This document shows, in pieces, positions 24,151 to 32,945 of a stretch of 64,000 nucleotides of DNA (the first letter of the stretch is position 1; each line of letters opens with the position of its first letter). The notes under the pieces were generated by a model. It did not search any database. It saw nothing but the letters and a program-made list of their open reading frames with translations, and was not told the origin of the DNA. Both the position numbers and the translations under genes were made by a program. This DNA comes from Sanguibacter antarcticus (lineage in GTDB: Bacteria; Actinomycetota; Actinomycetes; Actinomycetales; Cellulomonadaceae), in assembly GCF_002564005.1 (NCBI RefSeq), contig NZ_PDJG01000001.1:930001-994000 (forward strand), read 5' to 3'.

Positions 24151-25473
24151 ATGGACAAGAACGTGATCCGGACGATGAGCGCCGGTGTGGCCGTCGGAGC
24201 GATGCTGCTGGTGGCGGGGTGCAGCTCGTCTGACAGCTCGGACGAGGCTGCCACGAGCCCCGACACGACGACCGTGTGGACGACAGCCGGGACGGACGAC
24301 GTGCTCGAGGCGTCCGCGACACGGTGGAACGCCGACCACCCTGACGGTCAGATCGACGTCCAGATCTTCGAGAACGACCCGTACAAGACGAAGCTGCGCA
24401 CCGCCATCAGTGCAGGCCAGGGCCCGACAGTCTTCTCCGGCTGGGGCGGTGGCGGTCTGAAGACCTACGTAGACGCCGGCGAGGTCACCTCGCTGCAGAG
24501 CGCGTTCGACGCCGCGCCCGACCTGCTGGACCGGATCTTCCCGTCGGTCCTCGCTGGCGGCACCGTCGACGGCGAGATCTACGGCACGCCCTACAACGGT
24601 GTGCAGCCTGTCGTCATCTACTACAACAAGGACGTGTTCGAGCAGGCAGGCGTGGAGGTCCCCGCCACGTGGGACGACCTGCTCACCGCGGTCGGCGAGC
24701 TCAACGACGCCGGTGTCGCCCCCTTCTCCGTCGGTGGCGCGAGCAAGTGGCCCTACCTGATGTGGATCGCCTACCTGACCGACCGGATCGGCGGACCAGA
24801 GGTCTTCCAGAGCATCGTCGACGGTGAGGAAGACGCCTGGCTCGACCCCGCCGTCATCGAGGCGAACACCATGATCCAAGAGCTCGTGACAGCGGGCGGC
24901 TTCGTCGACGGGTTCTCCTCCGTCGACGCCAACCAGGGCGCCGCCGAGGCGCTCGTCTACACCGGCAAGGCCGCGATGCAGCTGCAGGGCGCGTGGGCCT
25001 ACTCCGGGACCTACCTCACCGCGGCACCAGACTTCGTGGAGAGCGGCAGCCTCGGCTGGACGACGTTCCCCACCGTCGAGGGCGGCGCCGGCGACCCGGC
25101 CAACGTGACCGGCAACCTGTCGAGCTACTTCTCGATCTCCGAAGGAGCCTCGGAGGCGGGCACGGCGAACGCCACGGACTGGCTGCTCAACGGAGTGTTC
25201 GACGACACGTACGTCGACGAGCTCATGGCGACAGGCGCAGTTCCCCCGATCTCCGGCTTCGACGACAAGATCGCCGCGTCGTCGGCTCCCGAGTGGAACG
25301 CGTTCGTCTACACGACAGCCCAGGCCGCCGGCAGCTTCCAGCTGTCGTGGGACCAGGCGCTCGACGCGAACCAGGCAGAAGCGCTCCTGACCAACCTGGA
25401 GAAGGTCTTCCTCTTCCAGAGCACCCCCCAGGAGTTCTCTGACGCCATGAACACGGTGGCGCAGGAGGGATGA
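24151..25473 (+). CDS. ABC sugar transporter substrate-binding lipoprotein
   Basis: A 440-residue family-1 extracellular solute-binding protein. The signal peptide ends in the lipobox LLVAGC, so C24 is the lipidated residue, followed by a Ser/Asp/Glu linker. The mature domain has VWTTAGTDDVLEASATRWN and GKAAMQLQGAWAYSGTYL, typical of oligosaccharide binders. GAGGAG lies before the ATG. It heads an operon with two permeases (ATGA overlap with the first). The ATPase subunit is not encoded here; actinobacterial importers of this class often share an MsiK/UgpC-type ATPase (family knowledge). Confidence 0.93.
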   Translation: MDKNVIRTMSAGVAVGAMLLVAGCSSSDSSDEAATSPDTTTVWTTAGTDDVLEASATRWNADHPDGQIDVQIFENDPYKTKLRTAISAGQGPTVFSGWGGGGLKTYVDAGEVTSLQSAFDAAPDLLDRIFPSVLAGGTVDGEIYGTPYNGVQPVVIYYNKDVFEQAGVEVPATWDDLLTAVGELNDAGVAPFSVGGASKWPYLMWIAYLTDRIGGPEVFQSIVDGEEDAWLDPAVIEANTMIQELVTAGGFVDGFSSVDANQGAAEALVYTGKAAMQLQGAWAYSGTYLTAAPDFVESGSLGWTTFPTVEGGAGDPANVTGNLSSYFSISEGASEAGTANATDWLLNGVFDDTYVDELMATGAVPPISGFDDKIAASSAPEWNAFVYTTAQAAGSFQLSWDQALDANQAEALLTNLEKVFLFQSTPQEFSDAMNTVAQEG

Positions 25474-26375
25474 CCACGACCCGCACCCGAGGGGCCGGAG
25501 CGACCAGCTTCGGCCCCTCGGCCCTCCTGGGAATTCCCGCGATGGCGTTCTTCGCGGTCTTCGCGATCCTGCCGCTCGGCGTAGCCCTCTACCTGAGCTT
25601 CACGCAGTGGAGCGGGCTCGGCTCTCCTGAGTGGGTAGGCCTGGAGAACTGGCGCACCCTGCTCACCGACAGCTCCACGGCGCACTCGCTCATGCTCACG
25701 ATCCAGCTCATGGTCCTGACGTGGCTCGTCCAGACACCGATCTCGCTCCTGCTCGGCGTCTTCCTGGCCGGACGCCAGCGGTACCGCGAGATCCTCGCAG
25801 TCGTCTACTTCGTGCCGCTGCTCTTGTCCTCAGCGTCCATCGCGATCGCCTACCGGAACCTGCTCGACCCGAACTTCGGCGTCTTCTCCGGCGGCGGCCT
25901 CGGGTGGCTGAACCAGAACTGGCTCGGCGACCCCTCCCTGACCTTCTACGTCGTCGCGTTCATCATCGCGTGGCAGTTCGTTCCCTTCCACACGCTGCTC
26001 TACCAGGGCGGCGCACGACAGATCCCGCAGACCCTGTACGAGGCCGCGGCGATCGACGGAGCAGGCCGTGCACGTCAGTTCCGCAGCATCACGCTGCCGC
26101 AGCTGCGCTACACGATCGTGACGTCCTCGACGCTCATCCTCGTCGGAGCGCTCACCTACTTCGACGTCATCTTCATCCTCACCCAAGGCGGACCCGGCGA
26201 TGCCACACGAATACTGCCGCTCGACATGTACCTGACCGGATTCGTCGCCAACAAGATGGGTCTCGCCAGCGCCATCGCGGTCGTCCTCGTCGTCCTCGGC
26301 ATGGTGCTCTCGCTCACCATCTCCAAGGCCTCGGGATTCTCCAAGATGGAAAGCCAGCTGGACGGGGAGGCGTGA
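25470..26375 (+). CDS. ABC sugar transporter permease (MalF type)
   Basis: A 301-residue inner-membrane permease with six predicted helices and the EAA loop YEAAAIDGAGRARQFRSITLP, which docks the ATPase. It begins with a short polar tail and a first helix around residues 20-42. ATGA overlap with the binding protein and one base of space before the second permease show co-translation. Together with that permease it forms the heterodimeric channel for the imported oligosaccharide. Confidence 0.93.
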   Translation: MTTTRTRGAGATSFGPSALLGIPAMAFFAVFAILPLGVALYLSFTQWSGLGSPEWVGLENWRTLLTDSSTAHSLMLTIQLMVLTWLVQTPISLLLGVFLAGRQRYREILAVVYFVPLLLSSASIAIAYRNLLDPNFGVFSGGGLGWLNQNWLGDPSLTFYVVAFIIAWQFVPFHTLLYQGGARQIPQTLYEAAAIDGAGRARQFRSITLPQLRYTIVTSSTLILVGALTYFDVIFILTQGGPGDATRILPLDMYLTGFVANKMGLASAIAVVLVVLGMVLSLTISKASGFSKMESQLDGEA

Positions 26376-26376
26376 C

Positions 26377-27255
26377 ATGACCGCACACACAGCTCACGGA
26401 CACGGACCGGCGAAGATCATCCGGTCCCGGCCCACCACCGCAGCACGACCGAACGTCCTCGGCGGGGCCGCAGCCTTCGTCTGGCTGCTGATCGTCTCGG
26501 TGCCGCTCTACTGGATCCTCATCACGAGCCTGCGCACCCAGCAAGGCTTCTTCGGCGAGAGCCCGCTGGCCTTCCCGACAGACCCGACGCTCGACAACTA
26601 CCGCACGGTCCTGGCGAACGACTTCGGACGCTACCTGTCCAACTCGTTCATCGTGACCATCTCCGCCGTCGTCCTCGTCGTCGCGTCCGGCTACCTGTGC
26701 GCGTACACCGTCGCGCGCTCGCCCAACAAGAAGACCCGGACGATGTTCAACGTCATGCTCCTCGGCCTGGCGATCCCGCTGCAGGCGACGATCATCCCCA
26801 TCTACCTGATGATCGTCAAAGCCGGCCTCTACGACAACCTGCTCGCGATCATCCTGCCGTCGGTCGCGTTCGCTCTGCCGATCACCGTCCTCATCCTCGT
26901 GAACTTCCTGCGGGACATCCCCGTCCAGCTCTACGAGGCGATGCGCATCGACGGGGCCTCCGAGTGGGAGGTGATGGTCAAGCTCGCCATCCCGCTCTCC
27001 AGACCAGCGATCGTCACCGTCGCCATCTACAGCGGGCTCAACATCTGGAACGGCTTCCTCTTTCCCCTCGTCCTCACCCAGAGCCCAGAGACACGTGTCC
27101 TGCCGCTCGCCCTTACGTCCTACCAAGGGATGTTCACCATCAACGTCCCCGCGATCATCGCCGCGGTGGTCCTCTCGAGCCTGCCGGTCATCGCCCTCTA
27201 CATCCTGGGCCGCCGCCAGCTGCTCGCAGGGATGACAGCAGGCTTCGGCAAATAG
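26377..27255 (+). CDS. ABC sugar transporter permease (MalG type)
   Basis: A 292-residue permease with six predicted helices and the EAA loop YEAMRIDGASEWEVMVKLAIP. The N-terminal 28 residues are cytoplasmic and His/Arg-rich, and the C-terminus ends QLLAGMTAGFGK, common in MalG-type subunits. It pairs with the preceding permease. The GH3 gene starts 75 bases later without an obvious terminator in between, so import and hydrolysis genes probably share transcripts. Confidence 0.93.
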   Translation: MTAHTAHGHGPAKIIRSRPTTAARPNVLGGAAAFVWLLIVSVPLYWILITSLRTQQGFFGESPLAFPTDPTLDNYRTVLANDFGRYLSNSFIVTISAVVLVVASGYLCAYTVARSPNKKTRTMFNVMLLGLAIPLQATIIPIYLMIVKAGLYDNLLAIILPSVAFALPITVLILVNFLRDIPVQLYEAMRIDGASEWEVMVKLAIPLSRPAIVTVAIYSGLNIWNGFLFPLVLTQSPETRVLPLALTSYQGMFTINVPAIIAAVVLSSLPVIALYILGRRQLLAGMTAGFGK

Positions 27256-27330
27256 TCGCCCGCCGGCTCGTGCACCCTGGCGTGCCCCTCGACAACGCTC
27301 ACCACTGCCTCTACCCCCGATTGGACCGTC

Positions 27331-30300
27331 ATGACCACGGCATTCGACCACGCCGTCCTCGCCGTACGCGCTGGACGTGACGACCACGAGGCAGCCACCG
27401 AGCTCCTCGAGCAGCTCACCGCACACGAGAAGCTCGCACTCCTCGACGGAGACAAAGAGTTCTGGCGCGGGATGCTCGACTTCTACGTCGACGGCTACAA
27501 CACCGAACCCCTCGTCGCCGGGCAGATCGACCGGCTCGGCATCCCCGGCATCCGCTTCGCCGACGGACCCCGCGGCTGCGTCGTCGGCCACGGCACCACC
27601 TTCCCCGTCGCCATGGCCCGAGGCGCGAGCTGGGACCCAGAGCTCGAGCTCCGCATCGGGCGCGCCATCGGCGCCGAAGCACGCTCACAAGGAGCCAACT
27701 TCTTCGCCGGCGTCTGCATCAACCTCCTGCGCCACCCCGCCTGGGGCCGCGCCCAAGAGACCTACGGCGAAGACTCCGTCCTGCTCGGCGCCATGGGCGA
27801 AGCCCTCGCACGAGGCGCCCAAGAGAACGTCATGGCATGCGTCAAGCACTTCGCCCTCAACTCCATGGAGAACGCACGCTTCACCGTCGACGTGAACGTC
27901 GCCGACGACGCCCTGCGCGAGATCTACCTCCCGCACTTCCGCCAGGTCGTCGAGTCCGGCGTCGCCGCGGTCATGAGCTCGTACAACGCGGTGAACGGCG
28001 TCATCGCCGGCGACAACCACGAGCTCCTCACCGGGATCCTCCGCCAGGAGTGGGGCTTCGAAGGCCTCGTCGTCTCCGACTTCGTCTACGGCCTGCGCGA
28101 TCCCGTCGGCTCCGTCGCCGCAGGGCTCGACATCGAGATGCCGTTCCGCCAGCAGCGCGCCAGCACGCTCGAGGACGCGCTCGCGGACGGACGGCTCGCG
28201 CTCGCGGACGTGCACCGGGCCGGGACGCGGATCCTGCGGATGCAGCTCCGGTTCGCCGCCGCGGTCACGAGCCCGGTACCTGACGTGTCGGTCATGGCGA
28301 GCCCGGAGCATCGTGCCCTCGCCCGGTATGCCGCCGGGCGGTCCGCGGTCCTGGTGCACAACGCGACCGTCGACGGTCGCCCGTTCTTGCCGCGCTCTGT
28401 GGCGGAGCTCGGTGACGTCGCGGTGCTGGGTGCCCTGTCCACGATGGACAACACCGGCGACCGAGGATCGTCCAGCGTCCGGTCCCCGCACGTGGTGAGC
28501 GTCGCCGAAGGGATGGTGGCGGCGCTCGGGGCGGGTGCAGTGACGATCGACGACGGCAGCGACCTCGACCGTGCACGACGCACCGCCCGCGCGGCTCAGA
28601 CGGTCGTCGTCGTGGTCGGGTACACGGCAGCCGACGAGGGCGAGTACATCGACGACGACAACCCCGACCTGGTCTCCACGGTGTTCCCTGACGGGGGAGA
28701 CCCGGCCCTGGTCCGGGAGCTCGCGCTGGCGCAGGAAGGCAACGCAGGAGAGTTCGGCTCCGGCAGCGGCGGTGACCGCCGTTCCCTCCGGCTCGCGCCC
28801 GAGCAGGAGGAGCTCGTCCGCACGGCGTGCGCGGCGAACCCGCGCACCGTCGTGGTGATCGTGGCAGGCAGCGCCGTCGTCGTCGAACCGTGGCACGACC
28901 TGCCCGCGGCGATCGTGTACGGGTGGTACTCCGGCATGGAGGGCGGGCACGCGCTGGCCGACATCCTGCTCGGTGTGGTGGAGCCGGCCGGTCGGTTGCC
29001 GTTCGTCGTCCCGCAGAGCGAGTCCCAGCTGCCCGGGTTCGACCCGGACGCCGTGGCTGTGGAGTACGACCACTGGTACGGGTACCGCCTCATGGACCGC
29101 GACGGGACCACGCCGCGCTACCCGTTCGGCTACGGCCTCGGGTACGGGCAGTACTCGATCGTCGCCGCGACCGTCGAGTCCGTGACGCCGGACCTGCGGG
29201 TCGAGGTGACCGTCGAGAACGCGGGCGGCCGGGACGGTTCCCATGTCGTGCAGGTCTACGGCGGGCCCCGGGAGACGGACCCGACCAGACCTCGTCGTCA
29301 GCTCCTCGGGTTCGGGAGGGTCGACGTGCCGGCGCACGGCCGCGCGACCGTCTCGGTGCCCGTGAGCCTGAGCCCGACCATGCGCTGGGACATCGACGCG
29401 CGAGCCTGGATGTCCGTCGAGAGCGAGATCACGCTCGAGGTCGGGTCGCACCACGGCGACCCGCACGCGGTCCGGCTCACGGTGGGTGCCCCGGGAGCCG
29501 CGTCCACCGCCGCGGACCACGACGCCGCGGATACCGGCACCGTTCCAGGCCTCCGCCCCTGGCACGACGCTTCCCTGCCTGTCGACGAGCGCGTCGAGGC
29601 GCTCCTGGCGGCCATGACCGTGGAAGAGAAGGTCGCCCAGCTCGGCAGCCACTGGGTCTTCGACCACCAGTGGGGCGAGGAGAACAGCGCGGAGACGAGC
29701 GAGCACCACGTCGCCCCGGTGACGGCGATGACAGAGGCCGACGGCGGCCACAGCCTCGAGGCAGCGAGCCGCAACGGGCTGGGCCAGCTCACCCGCGTCT
29801 ACGGCAGCTACCCGATCACACCGGCCGAGGGGGCAGCCGAGCTGGTGCGGCGCCAGCACGTCGTGGTCGACGGCTCACGGCTGGGCATCCCGGCGGTGGT
29901 GCACGAGGAGTGCCTCACCGGCTTCACCGCCTACGGCGCGACCGTCTACCCGACGTCTCTGGCGTGGGGGGCGACCTTCGACCCGGACCTGGTGCGCGAG
30001 ATGGCGGCCGCCATCGGCGCGGACATGACCGCGCTCGGCGTCAACCAGGCCCTGGCACCCGTGCTGGACGTCGTGCGCGACTACCGGTGGGGGCGGGTCG
30101 AGGAGTGCATCAGCGAGGACCCCTACCTGGTCTCCATGGTCGGGACCGCCTACGTCCGGGGCTTGCAGTCGTCGGGGCTCGTGGCCACGCTCAAGCACTT
30201 CGCCGGGTACTCGGCCTCCCGAGGAGCCCGCAACCACGGACCGGTGTCGATGGGACGTCGCGAGCTCGTCGACGTGATCCTGCCGTCCTTCGAGGCAGCG

Positions 30301-31941
30301 ATCGTGCTCGGCGGGGCCCGTTCGGTGATGAACAGCTACACCGACGTCGACGGGGTCCCGTGCGTAGCCAGCTCGTGGCTGCTCACGGACGTGCTGCGCG
30401 AGCAGTGGGGCTTCACCGGGACGGTGGTCGCGGACTACGGCGCGATCCCGATGCTCGAGACAGCGCACCAGACGGCGGCCACCCCCGCTGAGGCCGGCGC
30501 TCAGGCGCTCGCTGCGGGCCTGGACGTCGAGCTGCCCGACACGGCGTGCTTCGGTGACCTCCTGGTCGACCGTGTCACGCGCGGGCTGACGCCGGAGCAC
30601 CTCGTCGACCGGGCGGTGCGCCGCGTCGTGCGCCAGAAGATCGAGCTCGGTCTGCTCGACGAGGGCTGGACGCCGGAAGCGGCCGTGGCTACCGCGGGGC
30701 AGGTCGACCTGGACTCGGCAGCCAACCGGGACGTCGCACGCCGGGTGGCCGAGGAGTCGGTCGTCCTGCTCGATGCAGGGACGGCCCTGCCGCTGCTCGG
30801 CGACGGCCGGACGCCTCCGCGTCGAGTCGCGGTGGTCGGACCGTGCGCGGACGAGGCGAGCACGCTGCTCGGCTGCTATGCCTTCCCCAACCATGTGCTG
30901 CCCCGCTATCCCGAGCTTGCGCTGGGCATCGACGTGCCCACACCTCTCGCGGCGCTGCGCGCCGAGCTCGACGGCGCCGAGGTCGTGCACGCACAGGGGT
31001 GCCAGGTCATGGGCGAGGACCGTAGCGCCATCGCCGACGCGGTGGCCGCAGCACAGGACGCGGACGTGTGCATCGCACTCGTGGGGGACCGGGCCGGCAT
31101 GTTCGGCAAGGGATCCTCGGGCGAGGGGTGCGACGCGAGCGACCTGCGGCTGCCGGGCGTCCAGGCGGAGCTCGTCGAGGCACTGCTGCGCACGGGGACA
31201 CCGGTGGTGGTCGTGGTCGTCTCGGGCCGCCCGTACGCGCTCGGTGACGTGCACGGGAGGGCTGCGGGCCTGGTGCAGGCCTTTATGCCAGGAGCCGAAG
31301 GGGCAGCGGCCGTCGCCGGGGTCATGACCGGTCGGATCAACCCGAGCGGGCATCTCCCGGTCCAGATTCCGCGCACCCCGGCACAGGTCGCGTCGTACCT
31401 CCAGCCGCCGCTGGGCGGCGGCGGCGAGGGGAGCTGGGTCTCGACGATCGACGCGAGCCCGCTGTTCCCGTTCGGCTACGGCTCGTCGTACACGAGGTTC
31501 GTGCTGGACGACCATCGCGTCAGCGCCACGCAGATGGCCACCGACGGCGAGGTGTCGGTGACCGTCCGTGTCACCAACACCGGTGGACGCTCCGGAGCCG
31601 AGGTCGTCCAGCTGTACCTGCGGGACCCGGTCGCACAGGTGGTGCGGCCGTTGCTCCAGCTCGTCGGGTTCGCGCGGGTCGTGCTCGAGCCTGGGGCCGC
31701 TGCGGACGTGACCTTCCGGCTGCACGCCGACCGGACGTCGTACCCGACAGTCGACCTCCAGCGCATCGTCGAGGCCGGTGACATCGAGCTGTCCGTCGGT
31801 ACGTCGTCGGGCGACCTGCCCTGGCGGACCACGGTGCGTCTGACGGGACCGACCCGCGTCGTGGGACCCGACCGCCAGCTCGAGACACCAGTCGTGATCA
31901 CCCCGGTCGACGACGCGACACGGCAGAGGCGGCCACGATGA
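27331..31941 (+). CDS. Double-module GH3 beta-glycosidase (two complete GH3 units in one chain)
   Basis: A 1536-residue protein, about twice the normal GH3 length. Module 1 (about 20-735) has GIRFADGPRG, VKHFALNSMEN and LVVSDFVYG with nucleophile D250, a beta-sandwich part (GGDRRSLRLAPEQ) and a fibronectin-III-like end (PFGYGLGYGQYS). Module 2 (about 745-1515) has IPAVVHEECLTGF, TLKHFAGYS, GTVVADYG with nucleophile D1035, KGSSGEGCD with probable acid/base E1265, and a second FnIII-like end (PFGYGSSYTRF). Module 1 has Ser where module 2 has that Glu, so it must use another acid/base or be altered in activity. No signal peptide, so it is cytoplasmic. Beta-xylosidase or beta-glucosidase activity is likely. 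Confidence 0.9.
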   Translation: MTTAFDHAVLAVRAGRDDHEAATELLEQLTAHEKLALLDGDKEFWRGMLDFYVDGYNTEPLVAGQIDRLGIPGIRFADGPRGCVVGHGTTFPVAMARGASWDPELELRIGRAIGAEARSQGANFFAGVCINLLRHPAWGRAQETYGEDSVLLGAMGEALARGAQENVMACVKHFALNSMENARFTVDVNVADDALREIYLPHFRQVVESGVAAVMSSYNAVNGVIAGDNHELLTGILRQEWGFEGLVVSDFVYGLRDPVGSVAAGLDIEMPFRQQRASTLEDALADGRLALADVHRAGTRILRMQLRFAAAVTSPVPDVSVMASPEHRALARYAAGRSAVLVHNATVDGRPFLPRSVAELGDVAVLGALSTMDNTGDRGSSSVRSPHVVSVAEGMVAALGAGAVTIDDGSDLDRARRTARAAQTVVVVVGYTAADEGEYIDDDNPDLVSTVFPDGGDPALVRELALAQEGNAGEFGSGSGGDRRSLRLAPEQEELVRTACAANPRTVVVIVAGSAVVVEPWHDLPAAIVYGWYSGMEGGHALADILLGVVEPAGRLPFVVPQSESQLPGFDPDAVAVEYDHWYGYRLMDRDGTTPRYPFGYGLGYGQYSIVAATVESVTPDLRVEVTVENAGGRDGSHVVQVYGGPRETDPTRPRRQLLGFGRVDVPAHGRATVSVPVSLSPTMRWDIDARAWMSVESEITLEVGSHHGDPHAVRLTVGAPGAASTAADHDAADTGTVPGLRPWHDASLPVDERVEALLAAMTVEEKVAQLGSHWVFDHQWGEENSAETSEHHVAPVTAMTEADGGHSLEAASRNGLGQLTRVYGSYPITPAEGAAELVRRQHVVVDGSRLGIPAVVHEECLTGFTAYGATVYPTSLAWGATFDPDLVREMAAAIGADMTALGVNQALAPVLDVVRDYRWGRVEECISEDPYLVSMVGTAYVRGLQSSGLVATLKHFAGYSASRGARNHGPVSMGRRELVDVILPSFEAAIVLGGARSVMNSYTDVDGVPCVASSWLLTDVLREQWGFTGTVVADYGAIPMLETAHQTAATPAEAGAQALAAGLDVELPDTACFGDLLVDRVTRGLTPEHLVDRAVRRVVRQKIELGLLDEGWTPEAAVATAGQVDLDSAANRDVARRVAEESVVLLDAGTALPLLGDGRTPPRRVAVVGPCADEASTLLGCYAFPNHVLPRYPELALGIDVPTPLAALRAELDGAEVVHAQGCQVMGEDRSAIADAVAAAQDADVCIALVGDRAGMFGKGSSGEGCDASDLRLPGVQAELVEALLRTGTPVVVVVVSGRPYALGDVHGRAAGLVQAFMPGAEGAAAVAGVMTGRINPSGHLPVQIPRTPAQVASYLQPPLGGGGEGSWVSTIDASPLFPFGYGSSYTRFVLDDHRVSATQMATDGEVSVTVRVTNTGGRSGAEVVQLYLRDPVAQVVRPLLQLVGFARVVLEPGAAADVTFRLHADRTSYPTVDLQRIVEAGDIELSVGTSSGDLPWRTTVRLTGPTRVVGPDRQLETPVVITPVDDATRQRRPR

Positions 31942-32945
31942 TGAGGTTCGGGATCCTGGGCGCAGCGGGCATCGCACCAGCGGCGCTCCTCAGGCCCGCC
32001 AGGCGGCGCTCCGACGTCGACGTCGTGGCCGTCGCGTCCCGGCGACCCCAGGCTGCTCACGAGCTCGCTGCTCGTCACGGGATCGCTGTCGTGCACGCCG
32101 ACTATGACGCGCTGCTCGCCGACCCGCTCGTCGACGCCGTCTACATCGCGCTCCCGCCGTCGGAGCACGCACGCTGGTCGATCCGCGCGCTCGAGGCGGG
32201 AAAGCACGTGCTTTGCGAGAAGCCGGCGGCCACCAGCGCGACCGAGGCGACAGCGATGGTCGAGGCTGCCGTGCGCAGCGGCCGCCGGCTGATCGAAGCG
32301 TTCCACGACCGCTACCACCCCGCTACGACGCTCATGGTCGACATGGTCGCCTCGGGCAGGCTCGGGACGATCACACAGATCGACGGCGCCCTCGTCGCAC
32401 CGATTCCCTTCGACGCGCACTCGATCCGCCACGACCCGACGCTCGGGGGAGGCGCTCTCATGGACCTGGGGTGCTACCCCGTGCACTGGCTGAGGTCGCT
32501 CACCGGCGCCGAGCCGACGGTCCTCACAGCCAGCGCCACCCTCAACCCGCTCGGCGCCGACGAGACCATCGACGCGACCCTGGCCTTCCCGAGCGGTGCG
32601 ACCGGGCGGGTCTCCGCCAGCATGACGGTCGACACGTTCGCCGGGAGGCTGGTCGTCACGGGGGAGCGCGGCACCGCGACCCTGACGAACCCGCTGCACC
32701 CCCACCTCGGGCACAGCGTGCACATCACGTCCGTGACGGGTGCAGACCACGCGTTCACCGTCGCAGGGGACGAGACCTACGACTACCAGCTCGAGGCGTT
32801 CGTCACCGCGGTGCGCGACGACGCACCCAGCCTGACCGAGGGCGACGACATCGTCGCGAACATGCGAGCCATCGACGCGATCTATGCCACGGCAGGCATC
32901 GGCGACCGCGGCCCGCACACCCACACGAAGGGTCCAGACTCATGA
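31938..32945 (+). CDS. Gfo/Idh/MocA-family oxidoreductase (possible sugar dehydrogenase)
   Basis: A 335-residue NAD(P)-dependent enzyme. The Rossmann motif FGILGAAGIAPAAL opens the protein, with CEKPAA (catalytic-type Lys) near 95 and GGALMDLGCYPVHWLR in the C-terminal domain, the pattern of the dihydrodiol/D-xylose dehydrogenase branch. In this locus a xylose or oligosaccharide dehydrogenase is a reasonable guess but unproven. The start overlaps the GH3 stop (ATGATG; either Met could be used), and its stop overlaps the GH120 start (ATGA). Confidence 0.85.
   Translation: MMRFGILGAAGIAPAALLRPARRRSDVDVVAVASRRPQAAHELAARHGIAVVHADYDALLADPLVDAVYIALPPSEHARWSIRALEAGKHVLCEKPAATSATEATAMVEAAVRSGRRLIEAFHDRYHPATTLMVDMVASGRLGTITQIDGALVAPIPFDAHSIRHDPTLGGGALMDLGCYPVHWLRSLTGAEPTVLTASATLNPLGADETIDATLAFPSGATGRVSASMTVDTFAGRLVVTGERGTATLTNPLHPHLGHSVHITSVTGADHAFTVAGDETYDYQLEAFVTAVRDDAPSLTEGDDIVANMRAIDAIYATAGIGDRGPHTHTKGPDS

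Noticed and set aside
27685-31977. Two very long minus-strand frames opposite the double GH3 gene
   Set aside because: Shadows caused by G/C third-position bias; the plus strand carries two full sets of GH3 motifs.
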